From Bacteroidales bacterium (GTDB lineage Bacteria > Bacteroidota > Bacteroidia > Bacteroidales > NBLH01): 6,163 nt of DNA. The stretch spans positions 1 through 6,163 of the forward strand of contig JALWNR010000185.1 of NCBI GenBank assembly GCA_027083715.1, written 5' to 3'. The number at the start of each line of letters is the position of its first letter. The first letter of the stretch is position 1. The translations under genes were made by a program, and so were the position numbers. Shown here piece after piece: positions 1-6,163 of this stretch. A model generated the notes under the pieces. It ran no database searches, was not told the origin of the DNA, and saw only the letters and a list, made by a program, of their open reading frames with translations.

Positions 1-105
1 AATCAAAACAAATAAAAATTCCGGGTAAAAACATTTTAAAAACATAGTGATGAAAAACTTTTTTGTATTGTTTTGTAAAATAGCTGTTTGTATGTTTTCA
101 ATACC

Positions 106-127
106 AGCAAAGACATTAGTCTTTGTT
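106..127 (+). terminator. Inverted repeat / hairpin, possible terminator of an upstream gene
   Basis: CAAAGAC (108-114) and GTCTTTG (119-125) are perfect inverted repeats around a 4-base ATTA loop. In RNA the stem extends by a G-U pair (107/126) and an A-U pair (106/127), giving 9 bp. The + strand continues with the T-rich TTGATTTT, which would suit a weak intrinsic terminator for a gene ending before the window. The opposite strand has no T-run after it. The 3' arm abuts or overlaps the -33 box of the next promoter, so a protein-binding operator for the mutase promoter is an equally open reading. What is seen is the symmetry; both functions are inferred. Confidence 0.45.
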
Positions 128-156
128 TGATTTTCGCTGCAATTAATATATCTTTG
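126..156 (+). promoter_or_regulatory. Bacteroidota-type sigma-70 promoter for the phosphohexomutase gene
   Basis: TTTG at 126-129 is followed after 19 bases by TATCTTTG at 149-156. This matches the Bacteroidota housekeeping consensus TTTG-N19-21-TAnnTTTG exactly at every specified base. Transcription should start a few bases after 156, leaving an untranslated leader of roughly 25-30 bases that is almost all A and T and has no Shine-Dalgarno motif, as is usual in this phylum. A second TTTG at 122-125 would give a less favoured 23-base spacer. This is the only strong promoter match on the + strand, so it may serve all three + strand genes. Confidence 0.8.
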
Positions 157-190
157 CAGTCAATTGTTAAAAAATCTTAAATTTTAAAAA

Positions 191-1918
191 ATGATTGAAA
201 CGATAAAAAATAAAGCACAAATTTGGCTTAACGAAAATATAGACCCTGAAATAAGAAAGGAAGTTGAAAACCTTTTAAAACCTGAAAACGAAAAAGAACT
301 AATTGAAGCATTTTATAAAGATTTAGAGTTTGGAACGGGCGGTTTGCGCGGAATTATGGGTGCCGGCACCAATCGAATGAACAAATACACAGTAGGAACT
401 GCTGCACAAGGTTTTGCAAACTATCTGAAACAAAACTTCACAGATAAAAAGCAAATAAAAGTTGCTATTGCACATGATTGCCGGAACAACAGCCGCTTTT
501 TTGCCGAGACCTGCGCAAATATTTTTTCGGCAAATGGGTTTTATGTTTATTTGTTTGATGATTTACGTCCCACACCGGAACTGTCGTTTGCAATTCGTCA
601 TTTTGGATGTCAGGGAGGTATAGTAATTACCGCCTCACACAATCCCAAAGAGTATAACGGATTTAAAGCCTACTGGGAAGACGGCGGACAATTAATCAGC
701 CCACACGATAAAAATGTGATTGAGGAAGTGCGAAAAATTACTGATTTCAGCCAAATCAATTTTGAAGGCAATAAAAATAATATTGAAATCATCGGAGATG
801 AATTTGATGAAATTTATACTGATAAAATTGCCGAACTTTCACTTTCGCCCGATGCAATTAAGCGCAACAGCGATTTAAAAATTGTTTATACCCCGATTCA
901 TGGAACGGGTGTTAAGCTGGTGCCGATGATATTGGGAAAAATAGGTTTCAAAAATATCTATCATATTGAGGAGCAGGACAAAACAGACGGTAATTTTCCG
1001 ACAGTAGTTTCGCCAAATCCTGAAAATGCTGAGGCACTGCAAATGGCTCTGAATAAAGCAAATGATGTGGATGCTGATATTGTAATGGCATCAGACCCCG
1101 ATGCTGACCGTGTAGGAATTGCCGTGAAAAATAATAAAAATGAGTTTGTTTTATTAAACGGAAACCAAACCGGAGCAGTTTTAATTTATTATTTGTTAAA
1201 AAAATGGCAGGAAAACGGAAAACTCACAGGCAATGAATACATTGTAAAAACAATTGTTACCACAGAATTATTGGCAGATATTGCACGTAAATTTAATGTG
1301 GAATATTACGATGTACTTACCGGATTTAAATTTATTGCCGATATTATCCGAAAAAATGAAGGTAAAAAGACCTTTGTTGGCGGCGGCGAAGAAAGTTACG
1401 GATACCTAGCCGGCGAATTTGTACGCGATAAAGATGCCGTTATGTCCTGTGCATTAATTGCCGAAACAGCTGCATGGGCAAAAGACCATAGAAAAAGCTT
1501 TTTTGATGTACTGATTGATATTTATCTGGAGTTTGGCTTTTATAAAGAGCAATTGATGAACCTTGTGAAAAAAGGTAAGGAAGGAGCCGAAGAAATTGCT
1601 GCAATTATGGATAAACTTCGCAACAATCCGCCAAAAGAAATTAACGGCTCAAAAGTAGTGATGATTAAAGACTACCTGCAAAGCATCAGTAAAAATATAG
1701 AAAAAGGTGCTGAGGAGGCTATTGATTTGCCAAAATCAAATGTTTTACAATTCTTTTTGGTAGATGGAAGTAAAGTATCCGTTCGCCCGTCGGGTACCGA
1801 GCCCAAAATTAAATTTTACGCAAGTGTAAAAGGAAAATTGGATAAAAAAGAAGATTTTGAACGGGTAAATGCTGAACTTGATCAACAAATTTCAAGTTTA
1901 TTGTCTTTTTTTAAGTAG
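191..1918 (+). CDS. Phospho-sugar mutase (phosphoglucomutase/phosphomannomutase family)
   Basis: A cytosolic alpha-D-phosphohexomutase that moves phosphate between C1 and C6 of glucose (possibly also mannose) through a phosphoserine. It links glycolysis to glycogen, nucleotide sugars and envelope glycans. All four domain signatures are present in order: a GTGGLRG entry motif (residues 48-54), the catalytic loop TASHNP with phosphoserine S149, the metal-binding loop DPDADR (302-307) with D302, D304 and D306, the sugar-binding loop GEESYGY (399-405), and the phosphate-binding loop RPSGTEPK (532-539). The EESYGY form and the length of 575 residues fit the long PgcA/PGM2-like subfamily rather than the roughly 450-residue PMM/PGM or GlmM types. 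The ATG is the first in frame, about 30 bases after the predicted transcription start. The next Met is residue 56, inside a conserved motif, so this start is secure. The gene looks intact. Exact substrate preference (glucose, mannose or both) cannot be read from the sequence. Confidence 0.95.
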   Translation: MIETIKNKAQIWLNENIDPEIRKEVENLLKPENEKELIEAFYKDLEFGTGGLRGIMGAGTNRMNKYTVGTAAQGFANYLKQNFTDKKQIKVAIAHDCRNNSRFFAETCANIFSANGFYVYLFDDLRPTPELSFAIRHFGCQGGIVITASHNPKEYNGFKAYWEDGGQLISPHDKNVIEEVRKITDFSQINFEGNKNNIEIIGDEFDEIYTDKIAELSLSPDAIKRNSDLKIVYTPIHGTGVKLVPMILGKIGFKNIYHIEEQDKTDGNFPTVVSPNPENAEALQMALNKANDVDADIVMASDPDADRVGIAVKNNKNEFVLLNGNQTGAVLIYYLLKKWQENGKLTGNEYIVKTIVTTELLADIARKFNVEYYDVLTGFKFIADIIRKNEGKKTFVGGGEESYGYLAGEFVRDKDAVMSCALIAETAAWAKDHRKSFFDVLIDIYLEFGFYKEQLMNLVKKGKEGAEEIAAIMDKLRNNPPKEINGSKVVMIKDYLQSISKNIEKGAEEAIDLPKSNVLQFFLVDGSKVSVRPSGTEPKIKFYASVKGKLDKKEDFERVNAELDQQISSLLSFFK

Positions 1919-1924
1919 AATAAT

Positions 1925-3295
1925 TTGAACAGGAAATTTTATATCATATTACTGGCTCTGGGCTTTTTTGTAAACATCGGCATCCAAAGCAAAGCCCAAT
2001 TTTTGGATGATGAATTTTGCGGCAACAATGAGATTTTGAATCTTGATGTGCGCAAAAAGCCATGGAAAGGGGCAAATAGTTTTTTGTATGATTATCTGAA
2101 AAAAATCAACTATTCGGATGATATTGATTCAATACGATATTTAGTTCCGTTGAAATTTTGGATATATCAAAACGATGATGGTTCCATTGGGCTGTCGGAC
2201 AGTACTCTGAAACGTTTTATGGATGAACTGAATTATTATCAGCAATTAAATAAAACCGGATTCAGGTATTACATCCGTGAAATTGAACGGATTAACAAAA
2301 CCAAAAGAATAAAACTGGGTTATTTTTTGGAAGCTCCCTGGCAAAGCTTTGTGCATAAAGATAAAGGCTGTATTAATGTTTTTGTTACTCAAACCATAAA
2401 AAAAAGAGTTTGGGGCGAAAAATACATGGTCAGAGGAACTTTTAATACCGTTACGGATGCCGTACTGATACAATACAACAGCTCAACAACAGGATTATCG
2501 CATGAAATAGGTCATTATTTCGGATTATTACACCCGCACAGAAATTATAATAAAGGAAAAGCAAAACAAGAAAGTGTCAGCCGGACAAGAGCTTTTAAAG
2601 GAATTTTCAAAAAAGGCTTAATTTGTGAAAAAAACGGAGACGGACTGGCAGACACACCTGCCGAACCAAAACTTTCACATCTGGTAAATAATGATTGTGA
2701 ATTTATAGGAAAATCGCTCAAAGACCGTTGGGGCGATAATTATCAGTCAAAAACCGATAATATTATGTCCTACCCTACTCATTACCGCTGCCGAAAAGTA
2801 TTTACCGAAGGACAAAAGGCGGTTATGCTGTATTCTGCTTCGCAGAATAAATATGCACCATTTTGGACGACAGCCCAAGCGGAAAATCTGGTTTATCGGT
2901 TTGATAAATATGAACCCGATAACAATAAAGAGACTGCAACAATTATTGACATAAACACTGTTCAACAACATAGTTTTCATAAAATTTTTATTCCAGAAAA
3001 CGATAAGCTAGTTTTTGATAAAGAAGACTGGCTGACATTTCAAACGGAAAACACCAAAGGTAAAACCATAAACATTACACTTAACTACCAAAACACAGAT
3101 AACAAACAACTTAGCATTATCATCTTTGATGAATACATGCATTTATTAAAAGAAAAAAAAGTAAGCCAAAACAAAACAACAATAAACTTACCCATAAAAA
3201 CCAGTGCAAAAAGCCAATATTTTATATTGATAAAAAACAACAAAAATCCTGTAAATCATGCTTTTATCTATCAGATTTCAGTACAAATTTTATAG
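1925..3295 (+). CDS. Secreted zinc metallopeptidase, M43 (pappalysin/cytophagalysin)-like, with C-terminal PPC-like domain
   Basis: Predicted exported zinc endopeptidase of 456 residues. A signal peptide (basic NRK, then a hydrophobic run to about residue 20) probably ends at SKA|Q, residues 22-25. The catalytic domain (about 70-315) has the metzincin zinc motif HEIGHYFGLLH (H193, E194, H197, G200, H203). After it come GDGLADTP (238-245) and NIMSYP with the Met-turn M281, then C289 and FTEGQ (293-297). That order, and cysteines at 235, 258 and 289, are typical of M43 peptidases. Residues from about 325 on (YEPDNNKETAT near the start, then DKEDWLTFQ and beta-rich sequence) resemble a bacterial pre-peptidase C-terminal domain; this is my weaker call. 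No T9SS sorting domain or lipobox is seen, so the final location (periplasm, surface or medium) is open. The start is TTG: it is the only standard start codon between the preceding in-frame TAG and residue 99, and the signal peptide needs it. It lies 6 bases after the mutase stop, which suggests co-transcription. Substrate unknown. Confidence 0.85.
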   Translation: MNRKFYIILLALGFFVNIGIQSKAQFLDDEFCGNNEILNLDVRKKPWKGANSFLYDYLKKINYSDDIDSIRYLVPLKFWIYQNDDGSIGLSDSTLKRFMDELNYYQQLNKTGFRYYIREIERINKTKRIKLGYFLEAPWQSFVHKDKGCINVFVTQTIKKRVWGEKYMVRGTFNTVTDAVLIQYNSSTTGLSHEIGHYFGLLHPHRNYNKGKAKQESVSRTRAFKGIFKKGLICEKNGDGLADTPAEPKLSHLVNNDCEFIGKSLKDRWGDNYQSKTDNIMSYPTHYRCRKVFTEGQKAVMLYSASQNKYAPFWTTAQAENLVYRFDKYEPDNNKETATIIDINTVQQHSFHKIFIPENDKLVFDKEDWLTFQTENTKGKTINITLNYQNTDNKQLSIIIFDEYMHLLKEKKVSQNKTTINLPIKTSAKSQYFILIKNNKNPVNHAFIYQISVQIL

Positions 3296-3351
3296 TGTTG
3301 TGGTCTGATTATTGTAGTGTTTTATAAATTCTGTTTTAATTAAATTTAAAG

Positions 3352-5112
3352 ATGAGAAAAGTTTTACTATTAGCTCTGCTTGCTCTTATTATCGGTTCAG
3401 TTCCGGGCAATGCACAAGAGTTACCCTCTTTCAGACAAAAAATGTATGTGGATTCTCTAAATCGTTTATATGTAAACAAAGACCAGCCTATTTATTTATG
3501 GTTATCAACTATCCAAAACAAAGACTCAGCCGTCTTGCTGCAAAGTCATGAGAGTAAAAATTATGTAAATCCTTTTTATTTTGATACAGAAGGGATGAAT
3601 ACTGTACGTACACCCTCAAAAGTAGATAAAGAAACCCGAAAAACAGTGGTTCCAAAATCGGATATTATTTTTGAAGTTTACGCAGATGGTCTGGCTCCGG
3701 TAAGTTACACACATTTTTCAGGTGCTAAAAAATTTATAAAAAACGGAAAAACATATTACAACAAGGGGCTGAAACTAAAACTCACTGCAAAAGATGCCGT
3801 TTCAGGTGTTCAGGACATCTACTATTCGATAAACAAAAGTGAATATAAAAAATACCAAAACGAAATAGTATTTGAAAATGAAGGGGAAGTAATCCTGAAA
3901 TATTTTGCTGTTGACCATGTGGGAAATGCTGAAAAAGTAAAAAGCAAAATTTTTTACCTTGATTTTACACCACCCGTTATTAATAAAGAAAAAACAGGAA
4001 CCACAACCGGAAATGTATTATCCAAAGATACCAAAATTGTTTTATCAGCTACTGATAATCTCTCGGGAGTAAAACACATTTATTATTCCATTGATGGAAA
4101 ATCACCAATCATATATTCCAATCCGTTACCTGCGTATATTTTAGGTGAAGGAGAACACAAATTCGACTATTACGCAATTGATAATGTGGGCAATACAAGT
4201 TTAAGCGATGAGAAAGCAAATATTGAATATTCGACTCCTTTAATTTATGATAACACAGGACCGGAAGTGAGTATTGTACACCAAAATGGATGTTCATATG
4301 AAAAAAATAATATTTTGTATCTTGCTAAGAACTGTAAACTTAGTTTTGACGCAAATGATGATTATACTGCTGTTAAAAAAATAGAATATGCTTTAAACAC
4401 TAAAACAGAATTTACAGAATTTATAGATGACATAAGTATGCCGGAAAATAAAAAATATATAGCACTGTATTACAGAGCTATAGATGAAGTAAACAATTAC
4501 TCGAAATTACATTATAAACAAATTGTTATTGACGATAAAGCACCTACAAGTTGGATTAAATACGGAGCACCACAATTTTTTGATAGAGATACATTTTTTA
4601 TAAGTGATAAAACACCAATTAAATTATACGCAAAAGATGAAATTACCGGTGTACAATATACTGAGTATAGTATTAATAATTCTTCTTTTATAAAATACTT
4701 AAAATCATTTAAGTTAAATAAATATGGATTAAATAAGATTCAGTTTAAATCTGCTGATAATGTAGGTAATATTGAAAAAAATAAAACGAGTGTTGTAGTG
4801 TTGGATAATTTAGCACCTGAAATTTATATTCGTTTTTCTATTGAAAATATAGGAACAAAAGAACACGAAAGTAAACAAATCAATATTTATCCTAAATATT
4901 CAAAAATGTATATTGCCGCTACCGATAAAAACTCAGGTATTGCAACAATTTTATATTCAATAAATAATACTGCTTTTGTGAATTATGCTACTAATAACCA
5001 AATCACAAAAGGTGGAATATTTTCTAAATCAGGGTTTTATACCGTAAAAATTAAAGCAATTGATAAATTAGGCAATACATCCCAAAAAGAAGTATCTTTT
5101 TATATAGAATAA
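3352..5112 (+). CDS. Exported repeat protein with five OmpL47-type Ig-like domains
   Basis: A 586-residue exported protein. A signal peptide (RK, then a leucine/isoleucine-rich core) probably ends at GNA|Q, residues 19-22. Residues 22-112 form an N-terminal region I cannot assign to a named domain; it has no repeat signature. Five tandem repeats of about 90-100 residues then run to the C-terminus, starting near 113, 206, 299, 395 and 486. Each carries an AxDxxSGVxxIxYSIN-like strand and a later YxAxDxVGN-like strand, the pattern used in OmpL47-type domains. Despite that family's beta-barrel name, I infer a string of beta-sandwich modules rather than a membrane pore, since no barrel is evident. 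No catalytic motif, lipobox, transmembrane anchor or T9SS sorting domain is seen. Binding to a polymer or partner, or a structural surface role, is a guess. The ATG follows an A-rich leader (TTTAAAG), the first in-frame choice that keeps the signal peptide. The 56-base gap after the protease gene has no clear terminator or promoter. Confidence 0.82.
   Translation: MRKVLLLALLALIIGSVPGNAQELPSFRQKMYVDSLNRLYVNKDQPIYLWLSTIQNKDSAVLLQSHESKNYVNPFYFDTEGMNTVRTPSKVDKETRKTVVPKSDIIFEVYADGLAPVSYTHFSGAKKFIKNGKTYYNKGLKLKLTAKDAVSGVQDIYYSINKSEYKKYQNEIVFENEGEVILKYFAVDHVGNAEKVKSKIFYLDFTPPVINKEKTGTTTGNVLSKDTKIVLSATDNLSGVKHIYYSIDGKSPIIYSNPLPAYILGEGEHKFDYYAIDNVGNTSLSDEKANIEYSTPLIYDNTGPEVSIVHQNGCSYEKNNILYLAKNCKLSFDANDDYTAVKKIEYALNTKTEFTEFIDDISMPENKKYIALYYRAIDEVNNYSKLHYKQIVIDDKAPTSWIKYGAPQFFDRDTFFISDKTPIKLYAKDEITGVQYTEYSINNSSFIKYLKSFKLNKYGLNKIQFKSADNVGNIEKNKTSVVVLDNLAPEIYIRFSIENIGTKEHESKQINIYPKYSKMYIAATDKNSGIATILYSINNTAFVNYATNNQITKGGIFSKSGFYTVKIKAIDKLGNTSQKEVSFYIE
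3688..5109 (+). repeat. Five tandem ~90-residue coding repeats (OmpL47-like modules)
   Basis: Approximate module limits are residues 113-205, 206-298, 299-394, 395-485 and 486-586. Each module keeps two aspartates, one in each signature strand: D148/D188, D235/D277, D336/D378, D429/D469 and D525/D571. The SGV/TGV/SGI turn is present in modules 1, 2, 4 and 5 but reads TAV in module 3, and module 3 also has NN in place of GN after the second aspartate. At DNA level the copies have diverged strongly and share no long identical stretches, so the duplications look old rather than recent. Limits are set by eye and may be off by about ten residues. Confidence 0.75.
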
Positions 5113-5146
5113 TCAGCCTACAAAAATATTTTGCAGACTGACTATT
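5108..5146 (-). terminator. Hairpin terminator of dapA, in the convergent intergenic gap
   Basis: Read on the - strand, AATAGTCAGTCTGCAAAA and TTTTGTAGGCTGATTATT flank a 3-base loop (TAT). All 18 positions pair, three of them as G-U wobbles. The stem begins 9 bases after the dapA stop codon and runs into the last codon and stop of the repeat-protein gene. The trailing sequence (UUAUU, then CUAUAUA) is only moderately U-rich, so termination efficiency is uncertain. On the + strand the three wobbles become A-C mismatches and no T-run follows, so the element serves the repeat-protein gene less well. Confidence 0.65.
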
Positions 5147-5155
5147 GTATCGTAT

Positions 5156-6037
5156 CTATAAGGCATCTATTAATTTAACCAACTTATTATAAGTTTGTCG
5201 GCTAACAGGCTCTAAAGGCGGGCGAAAATAATTTTCCAAAATACCTTTAATTTTTAAAGCTGCTTTTATACCCGCCGGATTTCCTTCCACAAATAATGTT
5301 TGCATAATTTCAAGCATATTACTTTGTATTTTCATTGCTTCTGTGAACTTTCCTTTCAATGCAAGCTGTACCAATTCACCATATTCTTTCGGAAAAGCAT
5401 TTGCTGTAACAGAAATTACCCCTGATGCACCCATCGAAATCATAGGCAATGTTAAAGTATCTTCTCCTGAAATAAGCATAAAATCCTCGGGTTTATCTCG
5501 TAAAATATGCATCATTTGCTCAAAATTACCAGATGCTTCTTTAACAGCAATAATGTTTGTGCACTTATGAGCTAATTCTAAAGTAGTTTCTGCCGCAATG
5601 TTCACTCCTGTCCTACCCGGAACGTTATATAATATAACAGGTACAGGACTGGCTATTGATATTTCTTTATAATGATTTAAAAGTCCCTTTTGAGTTGGTT
5701 TATTGTAATAGGGAGCAACCGATAAAACAGCATCAATTCCGGTAAAATTATAATGTTTTATGCTACTTACAACTTCACGTGTGTTATTCCCACCAAAACC
5801 CGCAATAACCGGTACTTTTTTATCAACATAATCAATTACAAAATTCAATAAAGCCTTTTTTTCATCTTTATTTAATGTAGCAGATTCACCAGTGGTTCCT
5901 AATACTACAATATAATCAACCTTATTTTCCAGTAAATGCTTTAATAAACGCTCTAAAGCAGGAAAATCAATACTGTAATCTCTACGAAAAGGGGTAACAA
6001 TAGCCACTCCTGTACCTTGTAACTTTCTCTGTATCAT
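5156..6037 (-). CDS. dapA: 4-hydroxy-tetrahydrodipicolinate synthase (dihydrodipicolinate synthase)
   Basis: Cytosolic class I aldolase that condenses pyruvate with aspartate semialdehyde, the committed step toward diaminopimelate (peptidoglycan) and lysine. The 293-residue TIM-barrel protein has the normal length. Catalytic residues line up with the E. coli enzyme: Schiff-base K166 in AVKEASGN, Y137 in ILYNVPGRTG, T48 in GTTGES, Y111 in APYYNKP and R142 for substrate carboxylate binding. SGEDTLTLP (190-198) and GVISVTAN (206-213) complete the barrel signatures. In the lysine-binding allosteric region, E. coli H53 and H56 correspond to K57 and K60 here, while S52, A53, N84, E88 and Y110 are retained. 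The ATG at the 5' end is the first in frame and puts the usual short lead before GTGVAIVTPF; its leader is T/A-rich with no Shine-Dalgarno. It is transcribed toward the repeat-protein gene and no other dap gene is in the window. Related lyases (NanA, KDG aldolases) are less likely given GTTGESATL and Y111. Confidence 0.95.
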   Translation of the reverse strand: MIQRKLQGTGVAIVTPFRRDYSIDFPALERLLKHLLENKVDYIVVLGTTGESATLNKDEKKALLNFVIDYVDKKVPVIAGFGGNNTREVVSSIKHYNFTGIDAVLSVAPYYNKPTQKGLLNHYKEISIASPVPVILYNVPGRTGVNIAAETTLELAHKCTNIIAVKEASGNFEQMMHILRDKPEDFMLISGEDTLTLPMISMGASGVISVTANAFPKEYGELVQLALKGKFTEAMKIQSNMLEIMQTLFVEGNPAGIKAALKIKGILENYFRPPLEPVSRQTYNKLVKLIDAL

Positions 6038-6074
6038 TTATTTATTTTTTTTGTTTTAAGATTTAAAAACCCTT

Positions 6075-6105
6075 GCAATTTAAGGAATATAACAAAGAAA
6101 TCAAA
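6075..6105 (-). promoter_or_regulatory. Candidate Bacteroidota-type promoter for dapA (weak)
   Basis: On the - strand TTTG (6105-6102) is followed after exactly 19 bases by TAAATTGC (6082-6075). The -33 box and spacer are ideal, but the -7 box matches TAnnTTTG at only four of its six specified bases. The implied leader of about 30 bases would match that of the mutase gene. No better match occurs between here and the dapA start at 6037, but the true promoter could lie beyond the window edge. The remaining sequence up to 6163 shows no gene, RNA or strong repeat. Confidence 0.35.
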
Positions 6106-6163
6106 AACAAGCCTATAGTTTATTTGTTTGACAGGAGCAATTTAAAAATTACACATAATAGTT

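Noticed and set aside
1..45. - strand ATG at 45-43 with a frame open to the window edge, as a possible divergent gene
   Set aside because: Only about 15 codons are visible and no TTTG/TAnnTTTG promoter precedes it on that strand. It cannot be supported from this window.
50..130. Short + strand ORF of 26 codons beginning MKNFFVLFCK
   Set aside because: It ends inside the mutase promoter, overlaps the inverted repeat, has no promoter of its own that I can see, and its hydrophobic look is expected from T-rich DNA.
2246..2980. - strand ORFs of about 75 codons across the protease gene
   Set aside because: They lie fully inside a well-supported metallopeptidase frame with catalytic motifs, have no recognisable domain and no promoter.
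3296..3351. A promoter for the repeat-protein gene (TAAATTCTG near 3325)
   Set aside because: It is a poor match to TAnnTTTG, and the nearest upstream TTG-like element is about 24 bases away, outside the usual spacing.
4109..4297. - strand ORF of 62 codons inside the repeat-protein gene
   Set aside because: It lies opposite repeat modules 2-3 of a clear coding frame and has no independent support.
3352..5112. The repeat protein as a true outer-membrane beta-barrel porin
   Set aside because: The OmpL47 name suggests a barrel, but the tandem modules with repeated AxDxxSGV and YxAxDxVGN strands look like soluble beta-sandwich domains, and the C-terminus lacks a typical barrel-closing strand.
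5343..5570. + strand ORF of 75 codons opposite dapA
   Set aside because: It is antisense to the conserved catalytic region of dapA and shows no family resemblance.

Overview
The window is AT-rich and looks like chromosomal DNA from a member of the Bacteroidota. Three things point there. The clearest promoter has the Bacteroidota form, TTTG followed 19 bases later by TAnnTTTG. Start codons sit behind A/T-rich leaders with no Shine-Dalgarno sequence. Both exported proteins have a signal peptide ending in Ala-Gln, and their domain types (M43 metallopeptidase with a PPC-like tail, OmpL47-type repeats) are common in that phylum. A lower rank cannot be assigned from this sequence.

Layout: bases 1-190 are intergenic, with a 7-4-7 perfect inverted repeat just upstream of a good promoter. 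Three genes follow on the + strand: a cytosolic phosphohexomutase (191-1918); a secreted M43-type zinc metallopeptidase that starts 6 bases later at a TTG codon (1925-3295); and, after 56 bases, an exported protein of five OmpL47-type repeats (3352-5112). Converging on them from the - strand is dapA (5156-6037), the first enzyme of the diaminopimelate/lysine branch. The 43-base gap between the convergent genes, together with the end of the repeat-protein gene, holds an 18-bp hairpin that pairs fully only in the dapA-strand RNA. Bases 6038-6163 are the dapA leader, with a weak promoter candidate.

How the genes relate: the mutase and dapA are housekeeping enzymes (sugar-phosphate interconversion for glycans or glycogen; diaminopimelate for peptidoglycan and lysine). 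The two exported proteins between them look like a cell-surface pair, a protease and a multi-domain repeat protein. No terminator is visible between the three + strand genes, so one transcript from the promoter at 126-156 is plausible, but the sequence alone does not prove it.

I found no mobile element, CRISPR array, RNA gene or clearly new system. The points most worth checking are the strand-asymmetric terminator, a predicted loss of lysine feedback in DapA, the in-frame TAG-to-TTG junction between mutase and protease, and the degenerate, cysteine-bearing third repeat of the surface protein.
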